DNA of 64,000 nucleotides from assembly GCF_900100955.1 (NCBI RefSeq), contig NZ_FNCC01000008.1:372001-436000 (forward strand), read 5' to 3'. Position numbers and translations under genes: made by a program. A model generated the notes under the pieces. That model was not told the origin of the DNA. It did not search any database and worked only from the letters and a program-made list of their open reading frames with translations. Of the stretch, positions 44,090 to 57,089 are shown one piece after another (the stretch's first letter is position 1; every line of letters begins with the position of its first letter). Source of the stretch: Lentzea fradiae. Lineage in GTDB: Bacteria > Actinomycetota > Actinomycetes > Mycobacteriales > Pseudonocardiaceae.

Positions 44090-45082
44090 ATGCCGATCAT
44101 CACGGCTCCGCAGGACTTCCACGCGGAGGACCTGTTTGTCGATCTCGGTGCAGTGGTCGATCGTTCCCTGTACCTCAAGTGCGAGGGCTTCAACTTCGCG
44201 GGATCGGTCAAGCTCAAGGCGGCAGCCGAGATGATCGCGGCCGCCGAACGCAGCGGCACGCTGACCAGCGACTCGATCATCGTCGAGTCCTCGTCCGGCA
44301 ACCTCGGCATCGCGCTGAGCATCATCGCCGCGCACAAGGGCTACCGGTTCATCTGCGTCACCGACTCGCGGTGCAACCTGACCACCCGCCGGATGATGGA
44401 GGCGCTGGGCAGCCAGGTGCACACGATCACCGAGCCCGACGTCGACGGCGGCTTCCTGGCCGCCCGGATCGCCTACGTCCGCGACCTGGTCGCCTCGGAC
44501 CCGCGGTGCCTGTGGCTCAACCAGTACCACAACGTGAACAACTGGAAGGCCCACTACCGGCGGACCGCGCCCTCGATCGCCCGGAACTTCCCCGGCCTCG
44601 ACGTGCTCTTCGTCGGAGCGGGCACCACCGGCACCCTCATGGGGTGCGCCCGGTACTTCCGCGACGAGGGCCTGCCGGTCCGCATCGTCGCGGTGGACAG
44701 CGTCGGATCGGTCACGTTCGGCGGCGCGCCTGGGCTGCGGATGATTCCCGGCCTCGGCACCAGCGTCCGGCCCAGCCTGCTGGTCGAGTCCCTGGTCGAC
44801 GACGTCGTGTACGTGGAGGAGGCGGACACCGTCCGGTCGTGTCACCGCCTGGCGCGCAACGGTTTCCTCTTCGGCGGCTCCACCGGAACCGTCGTCAGCG
44901 GCGCGCTGTCCTGGCTCGACGCCAACGCCGCGGGCAGGGACCTGACCGCCGTCGTGATCGCGCCCGACATGGGCGAGCGCTACCTGGACACGGTCTACCA
45001 GGAGAACTGGGTGCGCGACATCTATGGCGACGACGTGCTCGCCGTCGACCTCGAGAACGCGGGAGCACGCTCCAATGACTGA
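44090..45082 (+). CDS. sbnA: SbnA-like 2,3-diaminopropionate synthase (PLP)
   Basis: The 330-residue fold-type II PLP enzyme is related to cysteine synthase. The Schiff-base lysine is Lys41 ([10 protein letters not shown]), the substrate loop is [11 protein letters not shown] and the PLP phosphate loop is [11 protein letters not shown]. SbnA condenses O-phospho-L-serine with glutamate to give ACEGA, which SbnB converts to Dap. The SSGNLG loop, in place of TSGNTG, is the SbnA form. GGAGG directly follows the upstream stop. The last 8 bp overlap the NRPS start (ATGACTGA), so expression is coupled. Confidence 0.92.
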   Translation: MPIITAPQDFHAEDLFVDLGAVVDRSLYLKCEGFNFAGSVKLKAAAEMIAAAERSGTLTSDSIIVESSSGNLGIALSIIAAHKGYRFICVTDSRCNLTTRRMMEALGSQVHTITEPDVDGGFLAARIAYVRDLVASDPRCLWLNQYHNVNNWKAHYRRTAPSIARNFPGLDVLFVGAGTTGTLMGCARYFRDEGLPVRIVAVDSVGSVTFGGAPGLRMIPGLGTSVRPSLLVESLVDDVVYVEEADTVRSCHRLARNGFLFGGSTGTVVSGALSWLDANAAGRDLTAVVIAPDMGERYLDTVYQENWVRDIYGDDVLAVDLENAGARSND

Positions 45083-48000
45083 ACAGGCAGAAAAGCGGAT
45101 ACCGCTCTCGGCGGCGCAGACCGAGCTCTGGTACGCCCAGCAGCTCGATCCCGGCAACCCGATCTGGAACATCGCCGAGTACTACACGATCGACGGCCCG
45201 CTCGACGCCGGCCTGTTCGAGGCCGCGATCCGGCGCTGCATCGAGGAGACCGACTGCCTGCGCGTCCGGTTCGAGCAGCGCGACGACCGGGTCGAGCAGG
45301 TTGTCCGGTCCTCTGTGGACTGGGAGCTCCAGGTCGTCGACCTCGTCGGCGCCGACCACCCCTACACCGAGGCGCAGGACTGGATGCAGGCCGACCTCAG
45401 GACCGCGGTGGCCCTCGACGCCCCACTGCTGTTCGGGTTCGCCCTGATCAAGATCTCGGCCACCAGGACCCTGTTCTACCAGCGGGCGCACCACATCCTG
45501 TGGGACGGGTTCAGCGAGGCGCTGTTCACCCGGCGGCTGGCCGCGGTCTACACCGCGATGCAGGCGGGGGAGCCTTACGAGGACGGAGCTTTCGCCGGTC
45601 TTGACGCGCTCGTCGGCGAGGAGCTCGCCTACCGGGACTCGCCGCACTTCGAGCGGGACCGCCAGTACTGGGCCGGCCGGTTCCCCGAACCCGTCGAGCT
45701 GACCGAGATCTCCGGTCGGCCCGCGACCCCGGTGCGCGACCACCTGCGCCTGGTCCTCGACATCGACCCCGCCGTCGCCGCGCGGATGAAGTCCGTGGCA
45801 TGGGACGCCAGGGCGGCACTGCCGACCCTGGTGGTCGCCGCCACGGCCGCGTACGCCCAGCGGATGACCGGCCGCCGCGACGTGATGGTGTCCATGCCGG
45901 TGACCGCCAGGACGACGCCCACGGCGAAGGCCGTTCCCGGCATGCGGGCCAACGTGCTGCCGCTGGCGCTGACCATCCCGCCGGCGATGACCCGCACCGA
46001 GCTGCTGTCCCTCGCGGGCGGCGTGCTGGGCAAGACCCTGCGGCACCAGAGGTTCCGCGGCAGGCAGGTCCGCGAGCTCATGGGGCTCGCATCGGACGAC
46101 CGCCGCCCGTTCGGCCCCGAGGTCAACGTGGTGTCGTTCGTCGAGGAGATGCGCTTCGGCGACTGCACGGTCACCACGACCAACCTGTCCACCGCGCCCA
46201 GCGACGACCTGACGATCACGGTGTTCCCGACGGCCGGCGACGGCCTGGGCATGTACCTCGACGGCAACCTCGACCTGTACTCGGCGGACGAGCTGGCCGC
46301 GCACCTGCGCCGCTTCCACGAGTTCCTCGGCGCCTTCACCGCGCTGCCCGGCGACGTGCCCCTCAGCCGGGCCGACGTGCTGGGCTCCGCCGAGCGGAAC
46401 CGGTTGTTGGTGGAGTGGAACGACACGGGTCGTGTCGGTGGGTTCACTGATGTGGTGGAGCGTGTTCGTGAGTTGGCGCTTGCTTCGCCGGATGTTGTTG
46501 CGGTGGAGGATGACTTCGGGGCGGTGTCGTACGCGGAGTTGGTAGCGCGTGCGAGTGCTGTGTCGCGTCGGGTGAGTGGCGGGCTGGTCGGTGTGTTGTG
46601 CGATCCCGGGGTCGGGTTCGCGGTGGCGGTGTTGGGAGTGTTGGGGGCCGGGGCGGCTTATGTGCCTTTGGACCCCGGGGCTCCGGTGGTTCGCAATGCG
46701 GGTTTGGTGGCGGACAACGGTATCGAGACCCTGTTGGTGGGTCCGGAGTATGCCGGTTTGGCGCGGTCGTTCCCAGGCGTCGAGGTAGTGGTGCTCGATG
46801 GTGCTTCCGATGACGAGTTGATGGCGTTGTCGGGTGGGTCCGATGACTTGGCGTATGTGATTTTCACGTCGGGTTCGACGGGTGTGCCCAAGGGTGCGAT
46901 GGTGCATCGGGGCGGGATGGTGAACCACCTGTTGGCGAAGGTGGAGGACCTGGGTCTGTCGTCGGCGGATGTGGTGGTGCAGAACGCGCCGCTGACGTTC
47001 GACATCTCGGTGTGGCAGACGCTGGTGGCGTTGGTCGTGGGCGGTCGTACGCGGGTTGTCGGGCGGGCGACGGCGATGGATCCGGCGGCGTTGTTCGCGC
47101 TCAAGGGTGTGACGGTGCTGGAAGTGGTGCCGTCGTTGCTGCGCACCGCTCTGGACTCCTGGGATTCCGGTGCCGCGGTACCGGACTTGAGCGGTTTGCG
47201 GTGGCTGGTGGTCACGGGTGAGGCGTTGGCGCCGGATCTGTGTGTCCGCTGGCACGACCGCTTCCCGAGCATTCCGCTGGTGAATGCTTATGGTCCGACG
47301 GAGTGTTCGGACGATGTGACGCACGCGGTGATCGAGGGCGATCCCGGTGCGCGGGTGCCGATCGGCCGCGCGGTGCGCAACACGAAGCTGTATGTGCTCG
47401 GCGATGATCTGGGGCTTGTCCCGGTCGGCGTGCCAGGCGAGCTGTACGTGGGTGGTGCGGGTGTTGGTCGGGGGTATCTCAACGATCCTGTTCGTACGGC
47501 GTCGGTGTTCGTGGCCGATCCGTTCGAGGTCGGTTCCCGGATGTATCGGACCGGCGACCGTGTCGTCCGCAGGCCCGATGGCCAGCTCGAGTTCCTGGAA
47601 CGACGTGACCACCAGGTGAAGATCCGGGGTCACCGCATCGAGCTCGGAGAGATCGAGACGACGTTGCGCGGTGTCGATGGTGTCGTCGATGTCGTGGTCG
47701 CCGCCCGGAACGACGGGCAGGGCGCGAAGCGTCTGGTGGCGTACGTGGTCGGCGAACTGACCGGGCTCAAGGAAGAGGCCGGGCGCGTCCTGCCCGACTA
47801 CATGGTGCCGTCGTTGTTCGTCGGCTTGCCGGAGCTGCCGCTGACGGCCAACGGCAAGGTCGACCGCAAGGCACTGCCGGCGCCGGACTTCGCGGCGGCT
47901 CCCCCTTCTTCGACGGGCATGCCGCGCACACCCGGCGAGGAGATCCTTTGTGGACTGTTCGCCGAGGTGCTGGAGGTGCCGGTCGTCGGCATCCACGACG

Positions 48001-51000
48001 ACTTCTTCGACCTGGGCGGCCATTCGTTGCTGGCCACCCGGCTGATCAGCCGGGTCAGGACAGTTCTCGGCGCGGAGCTGACGCTGCGCACGCTGTTCGA
48101 CACGCCGACCGTCGCGGCGCTCGCCGCGCACCTGACGGGCGGCACGCCCCGCCGGAAGCTGACCGCCGCGCCGCGCCCGGAGTTCATCCCGCTGTCCCCC
48201 GGGCAGCAGCGGCTGTGGTTCCTCAACCAGCTCGAAGGCCCCAGCGCCACCTACAACGTGCCCGCGGTGCTGGCACTGACCGGTGACCTCGACGTCCCCG
48301 CCCTCGAAGCGGCGCTGGCCGACTTCGTCGCGCGGCACGAGACCCTGCGCACGATCTTCCCTGAGCAGGACGGGACTCCGCACCAGGTCGTGCTCGACCC
48401 GGCGGCGGTGTCCACGGCCCTCGACGTCGTGCCGGTGACCCCCGAGGGACTCGCGGACGCCATCACCGAGTTCGCCGCGCTGCCCTTCGACATCGTGTCC
48501 GAGGCGCCCGTCCGGGTCAGGCTGTTCGCCGTCGGACCGCGGGAGCACCACCTCGTGCTGTCCCTGCACCACATCTCCAGCGACGGGTGGTCTTCGCTGC
48601 CACTGCGCCGCGACCTCGCCGAGGCGTACTCCGCCAGGGTCGCGGGACGCGCCCCGGCGTGGACCCCGCTGACCGTGCAGTACATCGACTACAGCATCTG
48701 GCAGCGCGACCTGCTCGGCGACGAGAGCGATCCGGCGAGCCCGGCCGCCGTGCAGCTCGCCTACTGGCGCGACCGGCTCGCGGACCTGACGGAGGACGTG
48801 CGACTGCCCCTGGACCGTCCCCGCCCCGCCACCCGGAGCAACCGCGGCGGCACGGTCTCCGTGTCGGTGGGAACCGCGCTGTACGACAAGGTCACCGCGC
48901 TGGCCCGGCAGACCGGCACCAGCCACTTCATGGTCGTGCAGGCGGCGCTGGCCACGGTCCTGCACAAGCTCGGCGCCGGCGACGACATCCCGATCGGCAC
49001 TCCGATCGCCGGGCGCGCGGACGAGGCGCTCGACGACCTGGTGGGTCTGTTCATCAACACCTTGCTGCTGCGCAACGACCTGTCAGGTGACCCGACGGTG
49101 CGCGACCTCCTCGCCAGGGTCCGGGAGACCGACCTGGCGGCGTACGCCCACCAGGACCTGCCGTTCGAGCGCCTGGTGGAGGTCCTGCGGCCCGCCCGCT
49201 CGCTGGCGAAGCAGCCGCTGTTCCAGGTCGTGATGGCCTACCAGAACGAGGTGGCCGGCCTGCCGGAGATGACCGGGCTGACCGCGCAGTTCCGGGTCCA
49301 CACCATTGGCACGGCCAAGTTCGACCTCAACTTCGAGTTCACCGAGCTGGCCGCGGGCGGCATCGCCCTGTCCGTCGAGTACAGCGCCGACCTGTTCGAC
49401 GAGTCGACCGTGGAGCTGGTGGGCGCCCGCTTCCTGCGGGTCCTGGAGGCGTTCACCGCGGACCCGGACCGGCGGGTGAGCCAGGTCGACGTGCTCGACG
49501 ACGCCGAACGGCGGCAGCTCGTCGAGGAGTACCGGCAGGCCAGGACGTTCGTGCTGGACGAGCATCTGATGCCGGTCCCGCACGGCGTCCCCGGCGAGCT
49601 GTTCGTCGCCAGCCCCGCCGTCGCGGGTCTGTCGCTCGAGGTCATGGACCCCGAGGGCGAGCGGTTCGTGTCGAGCCCGCTGGCCGACGACGGCACGTGG
49701 CTGATGCGCACCGGCGAGCTCGTCCGGTGGAACGGCACGACCACCGAACGGGTCGGCAAGGTCGTGCGCAAGCTCGCGGTCCGGGCGCCGGAAGTGGCGC
49801 CGGAACCGGCGGCGCCCGAGCCCGTCGCGGACGCCTACCGCGCCCCCCGCACCCCGCAGGAGGAGATCCTCTGCGGCCTGTTCGCCGAGGTGCTGAACCT
49901 GCCGCGGGTCGGCAGGGACGACAACTTCTTCGAGTCGGGCGGCCAGTCCCTGCTGGCCAACCGCCTCGTCAGCCGGGTGCGCACGACCCTGGACTCGGAG
50001 CTGGCGGTGCGCGACCTGTTCGAGGCGCAGACGCCCGCCGAGCTGGCGGGGCGGCTGGGCCACGGGCGGAGCAGGCGCGCGCTGGAGGCATCGGCGCGAC
50101 CCGACGTGCTGCCGCTGTCGTTCGGGCAGCAGCGGCTGTGGTTCCTCAACCGCCTCGAAGGCGACTCCGCCACGTACACGATCCCCCTGGCGCTGCGGCT
50201 GAAGGGGAACCTGGAGCGCGCCGCGCTGCGGGACGCCTTCGCCGACGTGGTCGACCGGCACGAGGTCCTGCGCACGGTCTACCCCGAGGTCGACGGCGCA
50301 CCGCGCCAGGAGATCAGGACCGGGCGGCCGGAGATGGCCGAGCGGACGGTGTCGGAGGAGGAGCTGCACGTCGCGCTCGCCGCCGCCGCCGACCGCGGCT
50401 GGGACCTGACCACCGACCTCCCCGTGCGGGCCGAGCTGTTCTCCCTCGCCCCCGACGAGCACGTGCTCCTGCTGACGTCGCACCACATCGCCAGCGACGG
50501 GTGGTCCGCCACCCCGCTGGCCCGCGACCTCGCCCACGCCTACCGGGCCCGCCTGGCCGGGCACCCGCCGAAGTGGGCTCCGCTGCCGGTCCAGTACGCG
50601 GACTACGCGCTGTGGCAACGGGACCTGCTCGGCGACGAGGCCGACCCGGAGAGCCTCGCGGCGAAGCAGATGGAGTTCTGGCGCTCGGCGCTCGCCGACC
50701 TGCCGGACGAGCTGGGCCTGCCGACCGACCGGCCGCGTCCCGGCGTGTCCAGCTACCGCGGCGACACCGTCCGGTTCGAGCTTCCGGCCGACCTGCACCG
50801 AGGGCTCGCGGACCTGGCGCGGACGACCGGCGCCAGCCTGTTCATGGTGCTCCAGGCCGCGCTCTCGACCCTGTTCCGCAAGCTCGGCGCGGGCACCGAC
50901 ATCCCGATCGGCGCGCCGATCGCCGGCCGCACCGACGACGCGCTCGACGACCTGGTCGGGTTCTTCCTGAACACGCTGGTGCTGCGCGCGGACCTGGCGG

Positions 51001-54000
51001 GCGACCCGACGTTCCGCGAGCTGCTCGGACGGGTCCGCGAGACGGACCTGGCGGCGTACGCCCACCAGGACCTGCCGTTCGAGCGGCTGGTGGAGGTGCT
51101 CAACCCCACCCGGTCCAGGGCGCGCCAGCCGCTGTTCCAGGTGGTGCTGATCCTGCAGAACAACGCGACCGCCGAGGTCGACCTGCCGGGGCTGCGCACG
51201 ACCGCCGAACTGCTCCGCACGCCCGCGGCCGACGTCGACCTGCACTTCGACTTCATCGAGGAGTACGACGCCGAGGGCTCGGGCGCGGGCGTCGAGGGTC
51301 TGCTGAAGTTCAGCACCGACCTGTTCGACCGGTCCACTGTGGACCTGATGGTCGAACGGCTGGTGCGCCTGCTGTCCACCGTCGTCGCCGACCCCGACCA
51401 GCGGATCAGCGCGATCGACGTGCTGGGCTCCGCTGAGCGGGACCGGTTGCTGGTGGAGTGGAACGACACCGGTCGTGCCGGTGGGTTCGCTGATGTGGTC
51501 GAGCGGGTTCGTGAGTTGGCGCTCGCCTCACCGGATGTTGTTGCGGTGGAGGATGACTTCGGTTCGGTGTCGTACGCGGAGTTGGTCGCGCGTGCGAGTG
51601 CTGTGTCGCGTCGGATAAGTGGCGGGCTGGTCGGTGTGTTGTCCGACCCCGGCATCGGATTCGTCGTGTCCGTGCTGGGCGTGCTCGGTGCGGGTTCCGC
51701 TTACGTGCCGTTGGACCCTGGTGCGCCGCTGACGAGGAACGCGGACCTGATCGCCAACAGTGGCATCGAGACCCTGTTGGTGGGTCCGGAGTATGCCGGT
51801 TTGGCGCGGTCGTTCCCAGGCGTCGAGGTAGTGGTGCTCGATGGTGCTTCCGATGACGAGTTGGTGGCGTTGTCGGGTGGGTCCGATGACTTGGCGTATG
51901 TGATTTTCACGTCGGGTTCGACGGGTGTGCCCAAGGGTGCGATGGTGCATCGGGGCGGGATGGTGAACCACCTGTTGGCGAAGGTGGAGGATCTGGGGCT
52001 GTCGTCGGCGGATGTGGTGGTGCAGAACGCGCCGTTGACGTTCGACATCTCGGTGTGGCAGACGCTGGTGGCGTTGGTCGTGGGCGGTCGCACGCGGGTT
52101 GTCGGGCGGGCGACGGCGATGGATCCGGCGGCGTTGTTCGCGCTCGAGGGCGTGACGGTGCTGGAGGTGGTGCCGTCGTTGCTGCGCACCGCTCTGGACT
52201 CCTGGGATTCCGGTGCCGCGGTACCGGACCTGGGTGGGTTGCGGTGGCTGGTGGTCACGGGTGAGGCGTTGGCGCCGGATCTGTGTGTCCGCTGGCACGA
52301 CCGCTTCCCGACCATCCCGCTGGTCAATGCTTATGGCCCGACGGAGTGTTCGGACGATGTGACGCACGCGGTGATCGAGGGCGATCCCGGTGCGCGGGTG
52401 CCGATCGGCCGTGCGGTGCGCAACACGAAGCTCTACGTGCTCGGCGATGATCTCGGGCTTGTCCCGGTCGGCGTGCCTGGCGAGCTGTACGTCGGCGGCG
52501 CGGGTGTCGGCAGGGGATACCTCAACGATCCTGTTCGTACGGCGTCGGTGTTCGTGGCTGATCCGTTCGAAGTTGGTTCCCGGATGTATCGGACCGGTGA
52601 CCGTGTCGTCCGCAGGCCCGATGGCCAGCTCGAGTTCCTGGAACGACGTGACCACCAGGTCAAGATCCGGGGCCACCGCATCGAACTCGGCGAAATCGAG
52701 ACGGCGCTGCGCGGCCTGACGGGGATCACCGACGCGGTCGTCGACGTCCGCACGGACAGCGCCGGGCAGAAGAGGCTGATCGGCTACGTCGTCGGCGACG
52801 CGGCGGGCGTGAAGACCGCGGCGGGCGCGGTGCTGCCGGACTACATGGTGCCCTCGATCGTCGTCGGCCTCGCGGAGCTGCCGCTGACGGCCAACGGAAA
52901 GGTGGACCGCAAGGCGCTGCCGGCACCGGACTTCGCCGAGAACTCCTCGTCGGGCGCGCCTCGCACACCGGGTGAGGAGATCCTTTGTGGACTGTTCGCC
53001 GAGGTGCTGGAGGTCCCGGTCGTCGGCATCCACGACGACTTCTTCGACCTGGGTGGCCATTCGTTGCTGGCCACCCGGCTGATCAGCCGGGTCAGGACCG
53101 TTCTCGGCGCCGAGCTGACGCTGCGCACGCTGTTCGACACGCCGACCGTGGCGGCGCTCGCGGCCTGCCTCGGCGACACCCCGGTCCGTCCGCCGCTGGT
53201 CCGCTCCGACCGCCCCGGCAGCATCCCGCTGTCGTCCGGCCAGCAGCGGCTGTGGTTCCTCAACCGGCTGGAGGGAGCCACCTCCACCTACAACATCCCC
53301 ATCGCCCTGCGGCTCGCCGGCGACCTCGACCGGGACGCGCTCGAGCAGGCGTTCGCCGACGTGGTGGACCGGCACGAGAGCCTGCGGACGGTGTTCCCGG
53401 AGAGCGAGGGCGAGCCCCGCCAGCGCGTCCTGGAGGGTGTCCGGCTCCCCATCACGGTCGCCACGACCGACGAGAGCACCCTGGACAAGGCCCTCGCCGC
53501 CGCGGTGAGCCGCGGGTTCGACCTCACCACCGAGATCCCGGTGCGCGCCGAGCTCTTCGCGGTGGGGCCGCGGGACCACGTGCTGCTGCTCGTGGTGCAC
53601 CACATCGCGGGAGACGGCTGGTCGATGGCGCCACTGGCCGCCGACCTGGCCGAGGCGTACTCGGCCCGCCGCGCCGGTGACGGCCCGGGGTGGGCCCCGC
53701 TGCCGGTGCAGTACGTCGACTACAGCGCCTGGCACCGGAGGCTCCTCGGTGACGAGGACGACCCGCTGAGCCTGGCGGCCGGGCAGCTCGCCTACTGGCG
53801 CGAGCAGCTCGCCGGCCTGCCGGAGCAGCTCGCGCTGCCCGCGGACCGGCCGAGGCCCTCCGTGGCGAGCCATCACGGCGACACGGTGCGCTTCGAGATC
53901 GACGCCGACCTGCACCGGGCGCTCGCCGCCCTGGGCAGGCAGTCCGGCACCAGCCTGTTCATGGTGCTGCAGAGCGGACTGGCCGCCCTGCTGCACGCGC

Positions 54001-57000
54001 TCGGCGCGGGAACGGACATCCCCATCGGCACCCCTGTCGCCGGCCGGACCGACGATGCGCTGGACGGCCTCGTGGGCATGTTCATCAACACGCTGGTGCT
54101 GCGCACGGACGTCGCGGGCAACCCGACGTTCCGCGACCTGCTCGACCGGGTGCGGGCGACCGACCTGGCCGCCTACGCCCACCAGGACCTGCCGTTCGAC
54201 CGGCTGGTCGACGTGCTCAACCCGGTGCGGTCCACGTCGGTGCCGCCGCTGTTCCAGACGATGCTGGTGATGCAGAACAACCCGCCCGCCGAGGTGCGGC
54301 TGCCGGGCCTGGACGTCTCGCTGGTGCCGGTCGGCACCGGGACGGTGAAGGTGGACCTGCGCTTCGAGTTCACCGCCGACGCCGGCGTGCTGCGAGCGGT
54401 CGTCGACTTCAGCACCGACCTCTACGACCGCGCGACGGTCGAGCGGATCGCCGCCATGCTGGTGCGCGTCCTGCGTTCGGCGACCACCGATCCCGACGCC
54501 CGCCTCGCCTCGCTCGACGTCCTGGACCCGGCCGAGCGGCACGCCGTCACCGCCGGGTGGAACGACACCGCGTTCGCGGTGGAGCCGCTCACGATGCCGG
54601 AGCTGTTCGAGCGCCAGGCGGCCGAGACCCCCGACTCCACCGCCGTGGTGTGCGCGGAGGAAGAGCTGTCGTACGCGGAGCTGAACCTCCGCGCCAACCG
54701 GATCGCCCACATGCTGGCCGCCGAGGGGATCGGTTCCGGCGACATCGTCGGGCTCGCCTTCCCGAGGTCGCTCGACCTGGTGGCGTCGCTGCTGGGCGTC
54801 CTCAAGGCGGGGGCGGCGTACCTGCCGATCGAGCTGGACCACCCGGCCGAGCGGATCGCCTACCTCGTGGGCGACGCGAAGCCCGTGCTGGTGCTGGCCG
54901 GCGCGGCGGCGCCGGTGACCGGTGTGCCGGTCGTCCGGGTCGACACCCGGCCGGTCCGGCGTGATCTGGCGCAGCGCAAGGGAACCGACCTCGTGGACGC
55001 CGACCGGGCTCGCCCTGTGCACCGGCGTGACGCGGCCTACGTCATCTACACCTCGGGCTCGACGGGCCGTCCCAAGGGCGTGGTGGTCGAGCACCACGCG
55101 CTCGCGGACTACCTGGCGTGGACGAGGAGCTCCTACGCCTCCGCGTCGGGCACCGCGCTGGTGCACTCGCGGGTGTCGTTCGACCTGACCGTGACCGCCC
55201 TGCTCACGCCGCTGGTGTCCGGCGGCCGGGTCGTGCTGGCGGGCTTGCAGGACCCCGCGTCCGCCGAGGCGCAGGGTGTCGCGCGGACGCCCACCGAGTT
55301 CCTCAAGGCCACGCCGAGCCACCTCGCCCTGCTGCGGGAGCTGCCGCCGGAGTACAACCCGACCGGTCAGCTGCTGCTCGGCGGCGAGGCGCTCACCGGG
55401 GAGGCGCTGGCCGGGTGGCGGGAGGAGCACCCCGGCGTCGAGGTCCTCAACGTCTACGGCCCGACCGAGGCCACGGTCAACTGCGCCGAACACCGGATCG
55501 CACCCGGCGAACCGGTGCCACCGGGACCCGTGCCGATCGGCCGCCCGCAGGGCAACGCCCGGCTGACCGTGCTCGACGACCTGCTCCGCCCCGTGCCGGT
55601 CGGCGTGACCGGCGAGCTGTACCTCGCCGGTGACGGGCTCGCCCGCGGCTACCTGGACAACCCCGGTCTGACCGCGGCGCGGTTCGTGGCGGACCCGTTC
55701 GGGCCGCCCGGAGCCAGGATGTACCGCTCCGGCGACCTCGCGAAGCGCCGCGCGGACGGTGAGCTCGTGTACGTCGGCCGGGCGGACGACCAGGTCAAGC
55801 TGCGCGGGCACCGGATCGAGCCGGGCGAGGTGGAGTCGGTGCTCGCCGAGCTGGCGGGGGTCGACCGGGCCGTGGTCGTCCTGCGCGACGACCGGCTCGT
55901 CGGGTACGTCGTGTCGGACGCGGACCCCGGCGAGCTGCGGGACCGGATGGCCGCCCTGCTGCCCGACTACCTGGTCCCGGCGGTGATCGTGCCCCTGGAC
56001 CGGCTTCCCCTGACCCCCAACGGGAAGCTCGACCGCAAGGCCCTGCCGGACCCGGGCTTCGGGGTCAGCGCGGCACGTGCGGCCAGGACGCCGCAGGAGG
56101 AGCTGCTCGCCGGTCTGTTCGGCGAGGTGCTCGGACTGTCCGAAGTGGACCTGGAAGCGAGCTTCTTCGACCTCGGCGGCCACTCGCTGCTGGCGGCCAG
56201 GTTCATCGGCCGGGTGCGGGCGGTGCTCGGCGTCCGGCTGTCCATCCGCGACATGTTCGAGGCGCCCAGCGTCTCCGGGCTGGCCAGGAGGCTCGGCCGG
56301 GCGGGCAGCGGCGGCGCGGCGCTGGACGTGCTGCTCCCGCTGCGCGTGACCGGTGATCTGCCCCCGATCCACTGCGTCCACCCGTCCGGCGGCATCAGCT
56401 GGTCCTACCTGGGCCTCGCCGCCCACCTCGGGCCGCGCTACCCGCTCTACGGCTTGCAGGCGCGGGGAATGCGGGAACCGGACCGGGTGCCGGGCACCGT
56501 CGAGGAGATGGCGGCCGACTACGTGGAGCGCATCCGCTCCGTGCAGCCGGCCGGTCCCTACCACCTGCTCGGCTGGTCGTTCGGCGGCCTGGTGGCCCAC
56601 GCGATGGCGACCCTGTTGCAGGAGCAGGGCGAGGAGGTCGCCCTGCTGGCCAGCCTCGACAGCCACCCGGTCCCGGAACCGGGTGAGCTGCCCGGCGACG
56701 CCGAGCTGCTCGGCGCGATCCTGACGTTCTTCGGCTACCCGCCGGAGGAGAAAGCCTTTACCGCGCAGGAGGTCCTGGAGGTGTTCCGGCGGGACGACCA
56801 CCCGCTCGCGGGCCTCGACGAGCGAGGTCTGATGGACTGCGTGGCCGCGTGGCGCGCCAACGTCCGGTTGCAGGCGAGCTTCGTTCCCGGCCGCTACAAG
56901 GGAAAGCTGCTGCACTTCGTCGCCGACGAGGAGCCGGGTTCCGCCGAGGTGGACTGGTCGCCGTACGTCGACGGCGAGGCCGAGCGGCATCGGGTCCCGT

Positions 57001-57089
57001 GCGGACACCACGACATGATGCGGCCGGAACCGTTGCGGCACATCGCCGGCGTCATCCTCGCAGAGCTCCAGAAGGAGAGCAGGTCGTGA
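45075..57089 (+). CDS. Four-module NRPS: C-A-T, C-(A remnant)-T, C-A-T, C-A-T-TE
   Basis: This 4004-residue synthetase has approximate nucleotide spans C1 45096-46370, A1 46380-47880, T1 47920-48140; C2 48170-49490, A remnant 49510-49800, T2 49845-50060; C3 50100-51410, A3 51420-52930, T3 52960-53170; C4 53215-54520, A4 54535-56060, T4 56080-56300; TE 56330-57089. C motifs are HHILWDG, HHISSDG, HHIASDG and HHIAGDG. The TE has Ser3835 (GWSFGG). Reading the ten pocket residues by eye, A1 and A3 both give DIWEVTADDK, whose acidic residues fit a basic substrate such as Dap; A4 gives DLTKLGVVNK, close to Asp/Asn codes. There are no epimerisation domains. Module 2 keeps only fragments of an A domain ([16 protein letters not shown]), so its carrier must be loaded in trans. 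Confidence 0.93.
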   Translation: MTEQAEKRIPLSAAQTELWYAQQLDPGNPIWNIAEYYTIDGPLDAGLFEAAIRRCIEETDCLRVRFEQRDDRVEQVVRSSVDWELQVVDLVGADHPYTEAQDWMQADLRTAVALDAPLLFGFALIKISATRTLFYQRAHHILWDGFSEALFTRRLAAVYTAMQAGEPYEDGAFAGLDALVGEELAYRDSPHFERDRQYWAGRFPEPVELTEISGRPATPVRDHLRLVLDIDPAVAARMKSVAWDARAALPTLVVAATAAYAQRMTGRRDVMVSMPVTARTTPTAKAVPGMRANVLPLALTIPPAMTRTELLSLAGGVLGKTLRHQRFRGRQVRELMGLASDDRRPFGPEVNVVSFVEEMRFGDCTVTTTNLSTAPSDDLTITVFPTAGDGLGMYLDGNLDLYSADELAAHLRRFHEFLGAFTALPGDVPLSRADVLGSAERNRLLVEWNDTGRVGGFTDVVERVRELALASPDVVAVEDDFGAVSYAELVARASAVSRRVSGGLVGVLCDPGVGFAVAVLGVLGAGAAYVPLDPGAPVVRNAGLVADNGIETLLVGPEYAGLARSFPGVEVVVLDGASDDELMALSGGSDDLAYVIFTSGSTGVPKGAMVHRGGMVNHLLAKVEDLGLSSADVVVQNAPLTFDISVWQTLVALVVGGRTRVVGRATAMDPAALFALKGVTVLEVVPSLLRTALDSWDSGAAVPDLSGLRWLVVTGEALAPDLCVRWHDRFPSIPLVNAYGPTECSDDVTHAVIEGDPGARVPIGRAVRNTKLYVLGDDLGLVPVGVPGELYVGGAGVGRGYLNDPVRTASVFVADPFEVGSRMYRTGDRVVRRPDGQLEFLERRDHQVKIRGHRIELGEIETTLRGVDGVVDVVVAARNDGQGAKRLVAYVVGELTGLKEEAGRVLPDYMVPSLFVGLPELPLTANGKVDRKALPAPDFAAAPPSSTGMPRTPGEEILCGLFAEVLEVPVVGIHDDFFDLGGHSLLATRLISRVRTVLGAELTLRTLFDTPTVAALAAHLTGGTPRRKLTAAPRPEFIPLSPGQQRLWFLNQLEGPSATYNVPAVLALTGDLDVPALEAALADFVARHETLRTIFPEQDGTPHQVVLDPAAVSTALDVVPVTPEGLADAITEFAALPFDIVSEAPVRVRLFAVGPREHHLVLSLHHISSDGWSSLPLRRDLAEAYSARVAGRAPAWTPLTVQYIDYSIWQRDLLGDESDPASPAAVQLAYWRDRLADLTEDVRLPLDRPRPATRSNRGGTVSVSVGTALYDKVTALARQTGTSHFMVVQAALATVLHKLGAGDDIPIGTPIAGRADEALDDLVGLFINTLLLRNDLSGDPTVRDLLARVRETDLAAYAHQDLPFERLVEVLRPARSLAKQPLFQVVMAYQNEVAGLPEMTGLTAQFRVHTIGTAKFDLNFEFTELAAGGIALSVEYSADLFDESTVELVGARFLRVLEAFTADPDRRVSQVDVLDDAERRQLVEEYRQARTFVLDEHLMPVPHGVPGELFVASPAVAGLSLEVMDPEGERFVSSPLADDGTWLMRTGELVRWNGTTTERVGKVVRKLAVRAPEVAPEPAAPEPVADAYRAPRTPQEEILCGLFAEVLNLPRVGRDDNFFESGGQSLLANRLVSRVRTTLDSELAVRDLFEAQTPAELAGRLGHGRSRRALEASARPDVLPLSFGQQRLWFLNRLEGDSATYTIPLALRLKGNLERAALRDAFADVVDRHEVLRTVYPEVDGAPRQEIRTGRPEMAERTVSEEELHVALAAAADRGWDLTTDLPVRAELFSLAPDEHVLLLTSHHIASDGWSATPLARDLAHAYRARLAGHPPKWAPLPVQYADYALWQRDLLGDEADPESLAAKQMEFWRSALADLPDELGLPTDRPRPGVSSYRGDTVRFELPADLHRGLADLARTTGASLFMVLQAALSTLFRKLGAGTDIPIGAPIAGRTDDALDDLVGFFLNTLVLRADLAGDPTFRELLGRVRETDLAAYAHQDLPFERLVEVLNPTRSRARQPLFQVVLILQNNATAEVDLPGLRTTAELLRTPAADVDLHFDFIEEYDAEGSGAGVEGLLKFSTDLFDRSTVDLMVERLVRLLSTVVADPDQRISAIDVLGSAERDRLLVEWNDTGRAGGFADVVERVRELALASPDVVAVEDDFGSVSYAELVARASAVSRRISGGLVGVLSDPGIGFVVSVLGVLGAGSAYVPLDPGAPLTRNADLIANSGIETLLVGPEYAGLARSFPGVEVVVLDGASDDELVALSGGSDDLAYVIFTSGSTGVPKGAMVHRGGMVNHLLAKVEDLGLSSADVVVQNAPLTFDISVWQTLVALVVGGRTRVVGRATAMDPAALFALEGVTVLEVVPSLLRTALDSWDSGAAVPDLGGLRWLVVTGEALAPDLCVRWHDRFPTIPLVNAYGPTECSDDVTHAVIEGDPGARVPIGRAVRNTKLYVLGDDLGLVPVGVPGELYVGGAGVGRGYLNDPVRTASVFVADPFEVGSRMYRTGDRVVRRPDGQLEFLERRDHQVKIRGHRIELGEIETALRGLTGITDAVVDVRTDSAGQKRLIGYVVGDAAGVKTAAGAVLPDYMVPSIVVGLAELPLTANGKVDRKALPAPDFAENSSSGAPRTPGEEILCGLFAEVLEVPVVGIHDDFFDLGGHSLLATRLISRVRTVLGAELTLRTLFDTPTVAALAACLGDTPVRPPLVRSDRPGSIPLSSGQQRLWFLNRLEGATSTYNIPIALRLAGDLDRDALEQAFADVVDRHESLRTVFPESEGEPRQRVLEGVRLPITVATTDESTLDKALAAAVSRGFDLTTEIPVRAELFAVGPRDHVLLLVVHHIAGDGWSMAPLAADLAEAYSARRAGDGPGWAPLPVQYVDYSAWHRRLLGDEDDPLSLAAGQLAYWREQLAGLPEQLALPADRPRPSVASHHGDTVRFEIDADLHRALAALGRQSGTSLFMVLQSGLAALLHALGAGTDIPIGTPVAGRTDDALDGLVGMFINTLVLRTDVAGNPTFRDLLDRVRATDLAAYAHQDLPFDRLVDVLNPVRSTSVPPLFQTMLVMQNNPPAEVRLPGLDVSLVPVGTGTVKVDLRFEFTADAGVLRAVVDFSTDLYDRATVERIAAMLVRVLRSATTDPDARLASLDVLDPAERHAVTAGWNDTAFAVEPLTMPELFERQAAETPDSTAVVCAEEELSYAELNLRANRIAHMLAAEGIGSGDIVGLAFPRSLDLVASLLGVLKAGAAYLPIELDHPAERIAYLVGDAKPVLVLAGAAAPVTGVPVVRVDTRPVRRDLAQRKGTDLVDADRARPVHRRDAAYVIYTSGSTGRPKGVVVEHHALADYLAWTRSSYASASGTALVHSRVSFDLTVTALLTPLVSGGRVVLAGLQDPASAEAQGVARTPTEFLKATPSHLALLRELPPEYNPTGQLLLGGEALTGEALAGWREEHPGVEVLNVYGPTEATVNCAEHRIAPGEPVPPGPVPIGRPQGNARLTVLDDLLRPVPVGVTGELYLAGDGLARGYLDNPGLTAARFVADPFGPPGARMYRSGDLAKRRADGELVYVGRADDQVKLRGHRIEPGEVESVLAELAGVDRAVVVLRDDRLVGYVVSDADPGELRDRMAALLPDYLVPAVIVPLDRLPLTPNGKLDRKALPDPGFGVSAARAARTPQEELLAGLFGEVLGLSEVDLEASFFDLGGHSLLAARFIGRVRAVLGVRLSIRDMFEAPSVSGLARRLGRAGSGGAALDVLLPLRVTGDLPPIHCVHPSGGISWSYLGLAAHLGPRYPLYGLQARGMREPDRVPGTVEEMAADYVERIRSVQPAGPYHLLGWSFGGLVAHAMATLLQEQGEEVALLASLDSHPVPEPGELPGDAELLGAILTFFGYPPEEKAFTAQEVLEVFRRDDHPLAGLDERGLMDCVAAWRANVRLQASFVPGRYKGKLLHFVADEEPGSAEVDWSPYVDGEAERHRVPCGHHDMMRPEPLRHIAGVILAELQKESRS
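46380..48125 (+). repeat. Duplicated A-T segment, copy in module 1
   Basis: This ~1.75-kb stretch is nearly identical in DNA to 51423-53163. From about 46720 to 47540 only scattered substitutions are seen. Third positions use many T and TTG/GTT codons, unlike the GC-rich C domains on both sides. The substrate code is the same in both copies. A recent intragenic duplication or gene conversion is likely. Confidence 0.85.
51423..53163 (+). repeat. Duplicated A-T segment, copy in module 3
   Basis: This is the partner of 46380-48125, offset about 5.04 kb. Divergence is higher at about 51640-51760 (the A2-A3 core region) and at about 52690-52960 (the A10 end and A-T linker), while the catalytic core and the T domain stay almost identical. 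This patchwork suggests conversion of the middle part. Confidence 0.85.

Noticed and set aside
49500-49860. Possibility that the missing A domain of module 2 is a frameshift or assembly collapse
   Set aside because: The frame is continuous and the remnant differs from A1, A3 and A4, so a simple collapse between the near-identical copies would not produce it. Long reads would still be worthwhile.
51528-57041. 1837-codon minus-strand open frame, with a similar one at 44895-48965, opposite the NRPS
   Set aside because: Composition is Arg/His/Gln-rich without family resemblance; the plus strand encodes continuous NRPS domains.
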